Shown here: positions 52,149 through 60,366 of the stretch, one piece after another | How the letters are laid out: each line of letters begins with the position of its first letter | How positions within the stretch are numbered: position 1 is the first letter of the stretch | Origin: Streptomyces sp. NBC_00433 | GTDB lineage: Bacteria > Actinomycetota > Actinomycetes > Streptomycetales > Streptomycetaceae | Length of the DNA: 64,000 nucleotides | NCBI GenBank assembly: GCA_036015235.1 | Contig: CP107926.1 | Span: 7,608,001 to 7,672,000, forward strand | Direction: 5' to 3' | Position numbers and translations under genes: made by a program | Notes under the pieces: generated by a model | The model's input: the letters and a program-made list of their open reading frames with translations, nothing else | Told to the model about the DNA's origin: nothing | Databases searched by the model: none

Positions 52149-52942
52149 CACAGCCCCCTGGCGGTGAGGTGGTCGGCGGTGTTCAGGAACGCCCTGCGCC
52201 CCTCGGGGGTGGCGTCCCACAGCGGGTCCCCCGGCCCGGTCGGCGCGCCGGCCTTGGCCCGTATCTGCAGCGGCCCGCACACGTAGGCCTCCCGCGGGTC
52301 CAGCGGGTGCGGCACGTTGGCCAGCAGGACGGTCAGCGGCTGCTCGGCGCGCAGGGTCACCGCGGCTCCCGGCCCCGCGGAGCCGATGAATTCCAGCGAG
52401 CCGTCGGGGTCGACGCGTACGCCCTGGAAGAACGACAGCGACGGCGGCAGGTCGCGCGGCTCCAACCCCTGCTTGGCGGCGGCCAGTTTGAACAGCTCGC
52501 GCCCCGCCGGGGAGGCGCCCTGCGGGGAACCGTCCCCGTAGCGGGCGGTGTTGCGCGCCGCCGACGACGTACCGCACAGCGTGTCGTGCCGGCCGCTGGT
52601 GTCGGCGACCAGCGAGGCCAGCACCCGGCCCTGGTCGGACAGCAGCAGCCGGCCCGCGCCGAGGTAGGCGTTCCACTGCACCTTCACGGTGTCCGCGACG
52701 TTCAGCCGCTCCCACGGGCGGCCCTCGGCGAACAGCAGCAGATGCGCGCACGCGGTGCCGGTCGGGTCGGCGAGCCGCAGCTCGGTGCCGCGGGCCAGCG
52801 TCTTGTGCGTGTAGTTGCCGCCCGCCACCGTCTCGGCCCACACCAGGCCGTCGGGCGCCGGCACCAGCGGCATCGCGGCCGCCCGCTTGCCGCCCTGCGC
52901 CCGAGCATGGTCCCTGGCGCCGTACGTCGTCCCTGTCGCCAC
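52148..52942 (-). CDS. Urea carboxylase-associated protein 1 (DUF1989; carboxyguanidine deiminase subunit)
   Basis: 264 residues. The larger DUF1989 partner, with LRLADPTGTACAHLLLFAEG, the cysteine block LCGTSSAARNTARYGDG aligned with the one in UAAP2, and LANVPHPLDPREAYVCGP near the end. First gene of the UAAP1-UAAP2-carboxylase-(atzF) operon. GTG 52942 is preceded by GGGAGGTG. A perfect palindrome lies 13 bp upstream of the start, where a bound TetR protein would block transcription. No ykkC guanidine riboswitch is recognisable in the short leader. Confidence 0.88.
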   Translation of the reverse strand: MATGTTYGARDHARAQGGKRAAAMPLVPAPDGLVWAETVAGGNYTHKTLARGTELRLADPTGTACAHLLLFAEGRPWERLNVADTVKVQWNAYLGAGRLLLSDQGRVLASLVADTSGRHDTLCGTSSAARNTARYGDGSPQGASPAGRELFKLAAAKQGLEPRDLPPSLSFFQGVRVDPDGSLEFIGSAGPGAAVTLRAEQPLTVLLANVPHPLDPREAYVCGPLQIRAKAGAPTGPGDPLWDATPEGRRAFLNTADHLTARGL

Positions 52943-52954
52943 GGTGCACCTCCC

Positions 52955-52976
52955 ATTTCTGTCGTGCGACAGAAAT
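52955..52976. promoter_or_regulatory. TetR operator upstream of the UAAP/carboxylase operon
   Basis: ATTTCTGTCG and its exact reverse complement are separated by 2 bp (22-bp palindrome). The same sequence with one mismatch lies before the permease gene at 55477-55498. It is in the divergent region between UAAP1 and the TetR gene, so autoregulation is also possible. Confidence 0.75.
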
Positions 52977-53084
52977 TAGGCGGCAGCGGATTCGGGCCCG
53001 TTGCCCGCGTGTTGCACCCGGGTTACCGGCCCCTCACGCCCGCCGGGCTGCTCGTACGGCCGGCCGCTGTGCGACGATCACGAG

Positions 53085-53696
53085 GTGAGCACCAGCGGAC
53101 GGCGAGTCGGGCGGCCCAGGGCGCAGCCGCGGCCCGACAACGGGCTGAGCCCCAGGCAGGAACTCCTCGCGGCGGCCGCCGAACTCTTCACCACCCACGG
53201 CTACACCGCCACCACCACCCGGGCGGTCGCCGAACGCGCCGGCATGCGGCAGGCGTCGATGTACCACTACGTCGGCGGCAAGGAGGACCTGCTCGCCGAG
53301 CTGCTCGAAGGCACGGTCACCCCGTCGCTGGCCCTCGCCCGCGCCCTGCTCGCCGACCGGTCGCGCCCCGCCGAGCGCCGCCTGTGGGAATTGGCCCGCG
53401 CCGACGTCGAACTCCTCTGCGCCGGCCCCCACAACCTCGGAGCCCTCTACCTCCTCCCCGAGGTGCGGGCGGCCCGCTTCGCCCCCTTCCGCGCCGCCCG
53501 CGCCGACCTCAAGTCGGCCTACGCCGCCCTGCTCGCCGCCACCTCGGCCGGCGCGGCCCTCCCCCCCGACGAACTCGCCGTCCGGGCCGACCTGCTCTTC
53601 GCCCTGATCGAGGGCGTCATCCTCATCCCCCGCCCCCCGGCCCCGACTCTGGCCTCGGCCACGGCGGACGCGGCCCTCCGCGTGGCGGCCTGCTGA
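53085..53696 (+). CDS. TetR-family repressor of the guanidine/urea carboxylase cluster (inferred target)
   Basis: 203 residues. N-terminal helix-turn-helix (about 22-65; LLAAAAELFTTHGYTATTTRAVAERAGMRQASMYHYVGGKEDL) and an all-helical ligand domain. Upstream residues are removed by choosing GTG 53085, which follows CACGAG and begins a basic tail. It is divergent from the UAAP1 operon and followed by the permease gene in convergent orientation. Both of these carry the same palindrome, so it is the natural candidate regulator. The ligand may be guanidine, urea or a pathway intermediate; this is inference. Confidence 0.87.
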   Translation: MSTSGRRVGRPRAQPRPDNGLSPRQELLAAAAELFTTHGYTATTTRAVAERAGMRQASMYHYVGGKEDLLAELLEGTVTPSLALARALLADRSRPAERRLWELARADVELLCAGPHNLGALYLLPEVRAARFAPFRAARADLKSAYAALLAATSAGAALPPDELAVRADLLFALIEGVILIPRPPAPTLASATADAALRVAAC

Positions 53697-53840
53697 CCGC
53701 GGCCCCGCCATGTCGGTGCTCAGCGGGTCGGACGCCGAACCGCTCGTGCGGGACGCCGCCTTCCCAGCTGCTCTCGACGGCACCGGACACGTTCTCGATG
53801 ACGTCGGGGCCGTCGGACAGGGCACGCCCGGACGGCGAGA

Positions 53841-53874
53841 GCGCCCCAGCCCTCCCGAAGGAGGGCTGGGGCGC
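53841..53874. terminator. Bidirectional hairpin between TetR and permease genes
   Basis: GCGCCCCAGCCCTCC (53841-53855) and its exact complement GGAGGGCTGGGGCGC (53860-53874) form a 15-bp stem with a CGAA tetraloop. It sits between the two convergent genes and probably ends both transcripts. Confidence 0.8.
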
Positions 53875-53906
53875 CGTGGTGTCCGCAGGAGCTGATCCCG
53901 CAGGGG

Positions 53907-55454
53907 TCATCGAGTCGGCGACGGGACCGCCGACGGCAGCGCCGCCTCGCGGGCCGAGCGGCCGCGCAGGGCTCGCCAGGTGAAGCCCGCCACCAGTGCC
54001 GCGGCCAGGAAGAGCAGGGTGAACCACTGGAAGTACCAGTGCGTGCCCGAGGGGTCGTAGACCGCGGCGCGGGGCCAGGCGAGGTTGACGGTCATCACCA
54101 GGCCGTAGAGGAGGGCGGCCGCGTTGACCGGGACGCCCCAGCGGCCGAGGGAGAAGACGGGGGCACCGGACTCGTCCGTCGCGGGTGGGAAGGGGGTGCG
54201 CAGGCGGCGGAGCAGCAGGGGTCCGGTGACCATGGAGTAGGCCAGGTAGAGCATCACGATGCAGGTGGTGCCGATGGCCAGCCAGGCCTCGGGTGAGGCG
54301 AAGGCGATCAGCAGCAGCGCGGCGGACAGCACGCCGACGGCCAGCGCGGGGGCGTAGGGCTGGCCGGTGCGGCGGGAGACGCGGGCGAGGGCGGGGGAGA
54401 AGGGGAGCGCGCGGTCGCGGGCCATCGAGAAGAGCATCCTGGTCGCCGACGTCTGGATCGCCAGGGTGGCGACCGCGACCGCGACGGCCACGTCGCAGAG
54501 CAGGGCGCGGCCGACGCCGCTGCCGAGCCGGCTGGTGAGCACGTAGGACAGGCCGTCCGTGCCGAGCTTGCCGTCGGTGAGGCTGGGGGCGGCCAGCAGC
54601 GCGGCCAGCACGAGCAGGGACGCCAGCAGGCCGGCCGCCGTCAGGGCGGTGAGGATGGTGCGCGGCGCGACCCGGCGCGGGTGGCGGGTCTCCTCGCTCA
54701 TCTCGCCCGCGCTGTCGAAGCCGATCATGACGTAGGCCGCGGCGAAGGAGCCGACCAGCAGCGCCGATCCGCCGCCCCCGGTGTGCACGGTGACCGCGGG
54801 GGAGCGGTCGGCGTGGGTGAACAGCAGCACGATGATGAGGACCGCGCCGATGATCTCCGCGGTCACGCCGATCCGGTTGACCAGCGACATGACCTTGTTG
54901 TCGAGCAGGTTCACCGCCGTGGTGAGCACCAGCAGCACGATGCCGAGCAGCGCCGCGTTGGCCGCGCCGTCCGAGGAGACCGGCGAGGTGTCGGTGCCGA
55001 TCAGCTGGAAGCCGGACCAGACCGCGGGCAGCACCACTTGGAGCGCGAGCGCCGCCGCCGCGACGACCACGATCTGGCCGAGCACCATGATCCAGCCGGC
55101 GTACCAGCCGAAGACGGCGTTGCTGAGCCGGCTGGACCACTGGTAGATGGCCCCCGATATCGGGTAGCGGGCGGCGAGTTCGGCGAAGCACGCGGCGACC
55201 AGCAACTGGCCGATCAGGACGGCGGGCCAGGTCCAGAAGAAGCGCGGGCCGCCGAAGGAGTAGCCGAAGGCGAAGAACTGGAAGACGGTGGTCAGCACCG
55301 AGATGAAGGAGAAGCCGGCCGCGAAGGACGCGTAGCGGCCGAGGCTGCGGTGCAGTTCCTGGCGGTAGCCGAAGTCCGCGAGCCCCGCGGTGTCCTCGGT
55401 GCCGTGCTGCTCCGGCGGTTGCGAACGGGCGTCCGATGGTGCGGTGGCGGTCAT
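53907..55454 (-). CDS. APC-family permease (urea carboxylase-associated type)
   Basis: 515 residues with about 12 membrane helices. The N-terminus GYRQELHRSLGRYASFAAGFSFISV and helix 1 are typical of amino-acid/polyamine/choline permeases; MIGFDSAGEMSEETRHPRRVAPRTI is the conserved internal loop. Permeases of this group often accompany urea carboxylase genes in actinobacteria. Here the link is strengthened by a shared operator. ATG 55454 was chosen; the frame runs open further upstream without content. The likely cargo is guanidine or a related cation, inferred. Confidence 0.87.
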   Translation of the reverse strand: MTATAPSDARSQPPEQHGTEDTAGLADFGYRQELHRSLGRYASFAAGFSFISVLTTVFQFFAFGYSFGGPRFFWTWPAVLIGQLLVAACFAELAARYPISGAIYQWSSRLSNAVFGWYAGWIMVLGQIVVVAAAALALQVVLPAVWSGFQLIGTDTSPVSSDGAANAALLGIVLLVLTTAVNLLDNKVMSLVNRIGVTAEIIGAVLIIVLLFTHADRSPAVTVHTGGGGSALLVGSFAAAYVMIGFDSAGEMSEETRHPRRVAPRTILTALTAAGLLASLLVLAALLAAPSLTDGKLGTDGLSYVLTSRLGSGVGRALLCDVAVAVAVATLAIQTSATRMLFSMARDRALPFSPALARVSRRTGQPYAPALAVGVLSAALLLIAFASPEAWLAIGTTCIVMLYLAYSMVTGPLLLRRLRTPFPPATDESGAPVFSLGRWGVPVNAAALLYGLVMTVNLAWPRAAVYDPSGTHWYFQWFTLLFLAAALVAGFTWRALRGRSAREAALPSAVPSPTR

Positions 55455-55476
55455 GGGCCGGCCCCCTAGGTCAGGT

Positions 55477-55498
55477 ATTCCTGTCGATCGACAGAAAT
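55477..55498. promoter_or_regulatory. TetR operator upstream of the APC permease
   Basis: A 22-bp palindrome with arms ATTCCTGTCG and CGACAGAAAT around AT, 23 bp upstream of the permease start. It differs by one arm base from the perfect site at 52955-52976. Confidence 0.75.
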
Positions 55499-55610
55499 TA
55501 AGGAGCAGGTGTTTCAGTCGAATGACGCGGCCATGTCGGGCGCGGGCCGAAGTGCTCACGTGGCCCCTGCGGCCTCCCTGCTTGCCCGTACGCCCCCGTG
55601 GCCCCTCGTA

Positions 55611-55694
55611 CGCGATATACGCTGGCGCCGAAATTCGCGATACATCGCGGTTGCCTGATTCCCGCAAACGCGATATGTTCGGCTGCGGATATAC
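55611..55694 (+). promoter_or_regulatory. Repeated CGCGATAT boxes upstream of the PadR gene
   Basis: CGCGATATAC (55611-55620), CGCGATACATCGCG (55636-55649, itself a palindrome with a 2-bp centre), CGCGATATG (55669-55677) and GCGGATATAC (55685-55694) lie in the 110 bp before the gene. PadR proteins usually bind such AT-centred sites in their own promoters; binding here is inferred. Confidence 0.5.
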
Positions 55695-55725
55695 GGCAGC
55701 GAGCAATGTGGCGAGCAAAGGCGAG

Positions 55726-56517
55726 GTGAGGACGACGGCAGCGCGGCGCAAGCTCTCCAACCCGCTGGCCCTGGCGGTCATGGTGCTGCTCTCCGAGCGC
55801 CCGATGCACCCGTACGAGATGGCACGGGTGATGCGGCAGCGCGGCAAGGAGCACAGCATCAAGATCAACTACGGCTCGCTCTACACCGTCGTCCAGAACC
55901 TGGAGAAGCACGGCTTCGTGACCGTCGCCGAGGTCCAGCGGCAGGGCAACCGCCCCGAGCGCACCCTCTACGGGCTCACCGCCGAGGGCCGCGTCGAGAT
56001 GCACGACTGGCTCGCCGACACCGTCGCCGTGCCGGCCCGGGAGTATCCGGCGTTCGAGGCCGGGCTGTCGCTCATCGCGGCCCTGCACCCGCAGGACGCG
56101 GTGGAGCTGCTCACCGAACGGGTCGCCGCCCTGGAGGTCCAGGCCGCCGCCTATCGAGGGGTGCTGGCCAAGCTCGGCGAGGAGCTGCCGCGACTCTTCC
56201 TGCTGGAGACCGACTACAAGGCCCGCATGCTCGCGGCGCAGGCCGCCTGGATCCGCGAACTGCTCGCCGAGATCGCCGCGGGCGAGCTGACCGGCGCCGA
56301 GGAATGGCGTGCCTGGCACGAGACCGGCGACATGCCGGACGGGTGGTCGGAGCTGGAGGAGCAGTTCCGCGACCTGGACGCGGCGGACGCGATGGGTGCC
56401 CCCGGCGCGGCGGGTGCCCCGGACACGGCGGACGCGGCCGCCGTGTCCGGCGGGCGGCGCCCGTCCCGGACCGGACCCGCCACCGCGGAGAAGGAGCGCC
56501 CCGACGACACCATCTGA
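55726..56517 (+). CDS. PadR-family transcriptional regulator
   Basis: 263 residues. N-terminal winged helix (about 10-90) with LALAVMVLLSERPMHPYEMARVMRQRG and YGSLYTVVQNLEKHGFV, then a helical dimerisation domain, and a disordered Ala/Gly-rich acidic tail of about 45 residues. GTG 55726 is preceded by AAAGGCGAG; GTG 55708 in the same frame is an alternative. PadR proteins commonly control a neighbouring drug-efflux ABC pair, and a DrrAB-type pair follows 207 bp downstream. Confidence 0.88.
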   Translation: MRTTAARRKLSNPLALAVMVLLSERPMHPYEMARVMRQRGKEHSIKINYGSLYTVVQNLEKHGFVTVAEVQRQGNRPERTLYGLTAEGRVEMHDWLADTVAVPAREYPAFEAGLSLIAALHPQDAVELLTERVAALEVQAAAYRGVLAKLGEELPRLFLLETDYKARMLAAQAAWIRELLAEIAAGELTGAEEWRAWHETGDMPDGWSELEEQFRDLDAADAMGAPGAAGAPDTADAAAVSGGRRPSRTGPATAEKERPDDTI

Positions 56518-56724
56518 CCTGGAGCACAGACCCCGGCGCCCGCTGCTGCAACAGCGGACGCCGGAACGCGAACCACCGACCGGACGCCTGCGGCAGCGGA
56601 CGTCGGGCGATCGAGGTGCGGCACACCCACGATAGCCCGGCCCCTCCCCGCAGGCGCTCCGCTGACCCCGCGCAACCGGCGCGGCGGGACCAGTACGCAC
56701 GCCACACCCGGAGGATCACCGACC

Positions 56725-57753
56725 ATGACCACCGCAGCGCCCGCCGTCCAGGCGGACGGGCTGATCAAGACCTATCCCGGCGGGGTGACAGCCCTCGACG
56801 GCATGGGCATCACCGTCGCCGCAGGCACCGTCTTCGGACTCCTCGGCCCCAACGGCGCCGGCAAGTCCACCACCGTCAAGATCCTCACCACCCTCGCCCG
56901 CCCCGACGCGGGCACCGCCCTGGTCGCCGGGCACGACGTGCTGCGGCACCCCGACCGGGTCCGCCGCGCGATCGGCGTCGTCGCCCAGAAGTCCGGCGCC
57001 GACCCGGTCGCCACCGGGCGCGAGAACCTGCTGCTGCAAGGACGGCTCTACGGCCGGCGCGGCGCGGAACTCGGACGCCGGGCCGACGAGTTGCTGGAGC
57101 GCTTCGACCTGGCAGCGGCCGGCGGCCGGCTGGTGCGTACGTATTCCGGCGGCATGCAGCGCCGCCTCGACGTGGCGCTCGGCCTGATGCACCGCCCGCA
57201 GGTCCTCTTCCTCGACGAGCCGACCACCGGCCTCGACCCGGAGGCGCGCACCGCGATGTGGGAGGAGATATCCCGGCTGGCCGGCGAGGAGGGCCTGACG
57301 ATCCTGCTCACCACGCACTACCTGGAGGAGGCCGACCGGCTCGCCGAGCGCATCGCGATCGTCGACCGCGGCCGGGTGGTCGCCGAGGGCACCCCCGACG
57401 AGCTCAAGGGCGAACTGCGCGGCGACGCCGTCCACGTGGAGCTGCGCGACACCCCCGACGAGGTCGACGCCCGCCTGCTGGCCACCGCGCTCGGCGAGTT
57501 CGCCGCGGTGCGCGACGTGACGGTGGACGGCCGCCGGCTCAGCGCGCGCGCCGACGACGGGCCCGCCGCCGTACCGCACGTCCTGACCGTACTCGACCAG
57601 CAGGGCGCCGCGGTGGCGTCCGTCACCGTGGCGAGGCCGTCGCTCGACGACGTCTATCTGCGATACGCGGGGCGCCGGTTCGCCGACGCGGACACCGGCG
57701 GCGCCGCGGCGAAGGCCGCGGTCCCCGCGACAAGCGCGGGAGGCGCCCGATGA
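56725..57753 (+). CDS. ABC exporter ATP-binding protein (DrrA type)
   Basis: 342 residues. Walker A LLGPNGAGKSTT, signature TYSGGMQRRLDVALGL, Walker B VLFLDEPTTGLDP, and the DrrA-type C-terminal region that contacts the permease (LDDVYLRYAGRRF). It powers export of a lipophilic compound with the downstream permease. ATG 56725 follows CCGGAGG. Stop and permease start overlap as ATGA. Probably controlled by the PadR protein upstream. Confidence 0.94.
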   Translation: MTTAAPAVQADGLIKTYPGGVTALDGMGITVAAGTVFGLLGPNGAGKSTTVKILTTLARPDAGTALVAGHDVLRHPDRVRRAIGVVAQKSGADPVATGRENLLLQGRLYGRRGAELGRRADELLERFDLAAAGGRLVRTYSGGMQRRLDVALGLMHRPQVLFLDEPTTGLDPEARTAMWEEISRLAGEEGLTILLTTHYLEEADRLAERIAIVDRGRVVAEGTPDELKGELRGDAVHVELRDTPDEVDARLLATALGEFAAVRDVTVDGRRLSARADDGPAAVPHVLTVLDQQGAAVASVTVARPSLDDVYLRYAGRRFADADTGGAAAKAAVPATSAGGAR

Positions 57754-58529
57754 GCACGGAAACCCTCCACCAGACCTGGTACATGACGCAGCGCCAGCTG
57801 ATGGCGATCCTGCGCCAGCCGATCTTCCTGCTCATCACCCTGGTCCAACCGGTCATCTGGCTCTTCCTGTTCGGCTCGCTCTTCCGCAAGGTGGTCGAAC
57901 TGCCGGGCTTCGGCGCCGGGTCGTATCTGGACTACCTGGTGCCGGGCGTCGTCGTGATGAGCGCGGTGTCCTCCAACATGTGGGCCGGCATGGGCACGTT
58001 GGAGGAGATCGAGCGCGGCACCCTGAACCGCTTCCTGACCACCCCGGTCAGCCGCACCGCGCTGATGAACGCCAACGTGGTGCAGCAGGGCTGCAGTACG
58101 GCCCTCCAGTCGGTGCTGATCGTGCTGCTCGGCAAGCTCGGCGGCGCCGACTACCCGGGCGGCGTCGGCGGGTTGCTGCTGTTGCTGCTCGCCTCGGTGC
58201 TGCTCGGCACGATCTTCGGGGCCGGGTCCAACGCGGTGGGCATGCTGGTCAGGCAGCGCGAGAGCATCATCGGGATCAACTCCTTCCTGCTGCTCCCGCT
58301 GACCTTCCTGTCCTCGGCCTTCATGGCGCCCGGCCTGATGCCGTCCTGGATGCGGCACATCGCCGACTTCAACCCGGTCAACTGGGCACTGGTCGCCGGA
58401 CGTTCCGCGATGTCGGCGGACCCGGACTGGGGCGACGTGCTCAGCCGCGGCGGCGCGCTGCTGGCGCTCGCGGTGGCCACGGTGTGGCTGTCCACCCGCA
58501 CCTTCCGCTCCTACCAGCAGTCGGTCTGA
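57750..58529 (+). CDS. ABC exporter permease (DrrB/ABC-2 type)
   Basis: 259 residues, about six membrane helices. The ABC-2 block TWYMTQRQLMAILRQPIFLL precedes helix 1; LVPGVVVMSAVSSNMWAGM, EEIERGTLNRFLTTPVSRTAL and LLPLTFLSSAFMAP are family features. It forms the export channel with the DrrA-type ATPase, whose stop it overlaps. The substrate is unknown. Confidence 0.93.
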   Translation: MSTETLHQTWYMTQRQLMAILRQPIFLLITLVQPVIWLFLFGSLFRKVVELPGFGAGSYLDYLVPGVVVMSAVSSNMWAGMGTLEEIERGTLNRFLTTPVSRTALMNANVVQQGCSTALQSVLIVLLGKLGGADYPGGVGGLLLLLLASVLLGTIFGAGSNAVGMLVRQRESIIGINSFLLLPLTFLSSAFMAPGLMPSWMRHIADFNPVNWALVAGRSAMSADPDWGDVLSRGGALLALAVATVWLSTRTFRSYQQSV

Positions 58530-58537
58530 CCGGGCGT

Positions 58538-58594
58538 CCGACCCGGCGGCCGGCCACCGCCACGCACTCGTGAGGTGACCGGCCGCCGGGTCGG
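58538..58594. terminator. Bidirectional hairpin between the exporter and the SIP gene
   Basis: CCGACCCGGCGGCCGG (58538-58553) and its exact reverse complement (58579-58594) form a 16-bp stem with a 25-nt loop in the gap between convergent genes. Confidence 0.75.
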
Positions 58595-58612
58595 CGACGT
58601 GGCAGGCGTGCC

Positions 58613-59461
58613 CTACTGCGCGCCGCCGGCCTCCTGTTCGCGCTCCACCTCGGCATTCCACTCCCGCTTGGACGACTGCCAGCCGTCCTCGTCGGCGCCG
58701 CGCCGCCAGTAGCCCGACACCGACAGGCGCTCGCGCGCGACACCGCGGTCCAGCCGCACGAAGCGGCGCAGCTCTTTGACGAAGCCGGCCTCGCCGTGGA
58801 CGAAGACCTGCACGTCACCGGGTGGGAAGTCCGATCCGGTGACCGCGGCCACCAGCGCCTCGCCGACCGGCCGTTCGCCCCGGTGCAGCCAGGTGATCTC
58901 CACCTCGCCGCGGGCCAGCAGCTTCTGCTCGTCCGCCGGTCCCGGGACCTCCACGAAGACCTTCGCCACCGCGCCTTGCGGCAGCCGCTCCACGGCCGCG
59001 GCGATGGCGGGCAGCGCGCTCTCGTCACCCGCGAGCAGGTGCCAGTCGGCCGCCGGGTCGGGGGCGTAACCGCCGCCGGGGCCCATGAACCAGATGCCGT
59101 CGCCCGGCCGCGCGGCGGCCGCCCACGGGCCGGCCAGGCCCTCGTCGCCGTGGTGGACGAAGTCCAGCGCCAGCTCGCCGGCCGCCGGGTCCCAGGCCCT
59201 CACCGTGTACGTACGGGTCCGCGGCCACTGCTCGCGCGGCAGGTCGCGGCGCACCGCCTCCATGTCGAGCGGCTCGGGATAGGTGACGCCCTCGGCCGGG
59301 AAGACCAGCTTGACGTAGTGGTCGGTGTAGGCGCCGATCTCCGGCCGGTCGGCCGGGTCCACCACCAGCACCACCCGGATCATGTGCGGGGTCAGCCGCT
59401 CGGTGTGCACCACGGTGGCGTGCCGGGGTGTGGGAGTCCTGCGTGCCGGTCGGTCCGCCAT
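58613..59461 (-). CDS. Siderophore-interacting FAD-binding reductase (ViuB-like)
   Basis: 282 residues from ATG 59461. The FAD domain has WPRTRTYTVRAWD (RxYT motif) and DFVHHGDEGLAGPWA; the NAD(P)H-binding half has HLLAGDESALPAI and VFVHGEAGFVKELRRF. Members reduce ferric siderophores in the cytoplasm to release iron. A TTG at 59539 would add 26 residues but lies inside the iron box, so ATG 59461 is preferred. Iron regulation by a DtxR-family protein (DmdR in streptomycetes) is expected from the box upstream. Confidence 0.92.
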   Translation of the reverse strand: MADRPARRTPTPRHATVVHTERLTPHMIRVVLVVDPADRPEIGAYTDHYVKLVFPAEGVTYPEPLDMEAVRRDLPREQWPRTRTYTVRAWDPAAGELALDFVHHGDEGLAGPWAAAARPGDGIWFMGPGGGYAPDPAADWHLLAGDESALPAIAAAVERLPQGAVAKVFVEVPGPADEQKLLARGEVEITWLHRGERPVGEALVAAVTGSDFPPGDVQVFVHGEAGFVKELRRFVRLDRGVARERLSVSGYWRRGADEDGWQSSKREWNAEVEREQEAGGAQ

Positions 59462-59531
59462 GGATGGGCCCCGCTCTCTGCTCGCCTGGGTGCGTACGGC
59501 CGTACGTCCGCCGTCCGCTTCTCGATGGTGC

Positions 59532-59545
59532 TTAGGCAAGCCTAA
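59532..59545. promoter_or_regulatory. Iron box (DtxR/DmdR/IdeR type)
   Basis: TTAGGCAAGCCTAA is a palindrome fitting the core of the actinobacterial iron box, 70 bp upstream of the siderophore-interacting protein start. The 245 bp from here to the next gene hold nothing else recognisable. Confidence 0.75.
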
Positions 59546-59790
59546 CTGACCGCCGTGGCGCCACCGATTTCCTTCGCTTCACAACTTGAAGGCTGCGCGA
59601 CCCCTTGACGGCCCTCGGGTGTCATCGCTTCCCTGCATCTGCCTGGCCGCGAGCAGCGGACGACCTGTGTCCTCGGGCCCGCCACCACGGCTCGGCCGAG
59701 AATGCCCCAAGGGGAGCGTTTGAGCCGACACACCTCGGTTCGGCGTCCTGATAGCGGTTTCGTGGGTGATCACGGGACTTGTCTGTCAGC

Positions 59791-60366
59791 ATGGCCCTCC
59801 GGGAGTGGCTCTGGTCGGACAGCGGGTGTGACGTGCCGGATCGGCGGGTGCTTGCTGAGGGGGAAGCGTGCGGTGCAGTGGTGAATTCTGAGACGGATGG
59901 CGCTTTACCGGTGACCATCCTTTTGGCGGATCTGGCACGGAGCATCGTGGTGTCAGTCGTGCCCGACCAGGCGGAGTTGGTGGAGCGGATTCCTGCTCGG
60001 TGGACGAGCGATCCGAGCTCGGCCGGCAGTGCTGGGGATTGGAGCGGCGGGTCGGTCGACGCCGATCTGACGCCGATGGTGATCAGCGAGGTTGTGTATC
60101 CGCTGCTCACCGGCACGTTCGCCCAGGTGCTGGGGACTGGGGCGCTGATCGGTTTGCGGCGGCGCCGGGCGCGTCGCCGCGGTGGTGATGAGCCCCCCGC
60201 GCAGGTGCAGCTGAACCTGGACACAGAGTTGTCCGACCGCCTCAGGAGCGCGTGCGTCGAGCACGGAGGCGTGCTCGGGCTGACCACGGCCGAGGCGACG
60301 ATGCTTGCGGACGCCCTGCACGGCGTGTTGCAGCAGGCCATCACTGACTCCCAGCGGCGGCCGTGA
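59791..60366 (+). CDS. Small membrane protein of unknown function, coupled to the M48 protease
   Basis: 191 residues from ATG 59791. A hydrophobic stretch near residue 45 (VTILLADLARSIVVSVV) and a clear membrane helix VVYPLLTGTFAQVLGTGALIG (about 102-122) are followed by a very basic RRRRARRRGG stop-transfer segment and a helical C-terminal domain (about 135-190). I do not recognise the family. The start is uncertain: TTG 59779 and GTG 59878/59881 are alternatives, and none has a good ribosome site. The stop overlaps the GTG start of the protease (GTGA), so the two are translationally coupled and probably act together. Confidence 0.6.
   Translation: MALREWLWSDSGCDVPDRRVLAEGEACGAVVNSETDGALPVTILLADLARSIVVSVVPDQAELVERIPARWTSDPSSAGSAGDWSGGSVDADLTPMVISEVVYPLLTGTFAQVLGTGALIGLRRRRARRRGGDEPPAQVQLNLDTELSDRLRSACVEHGGVLGLTTAEATMLADALHGVLQQAITDSQRRP

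Noticed and set aside
52943..53084. Possible guanidine (ykkC) riboswitch before UAAP1
   Set aside because: The operator palindrome lies 13 bp from the start codon and no room or conserved ACGR-type elements remain for the riboswitch.
53710..53895. 61-codon plus-strand ORF between TetR and the permease
   Set aside because: No ribosome site or recognisable features, and it runs through the bidirectional terminator hairpin.
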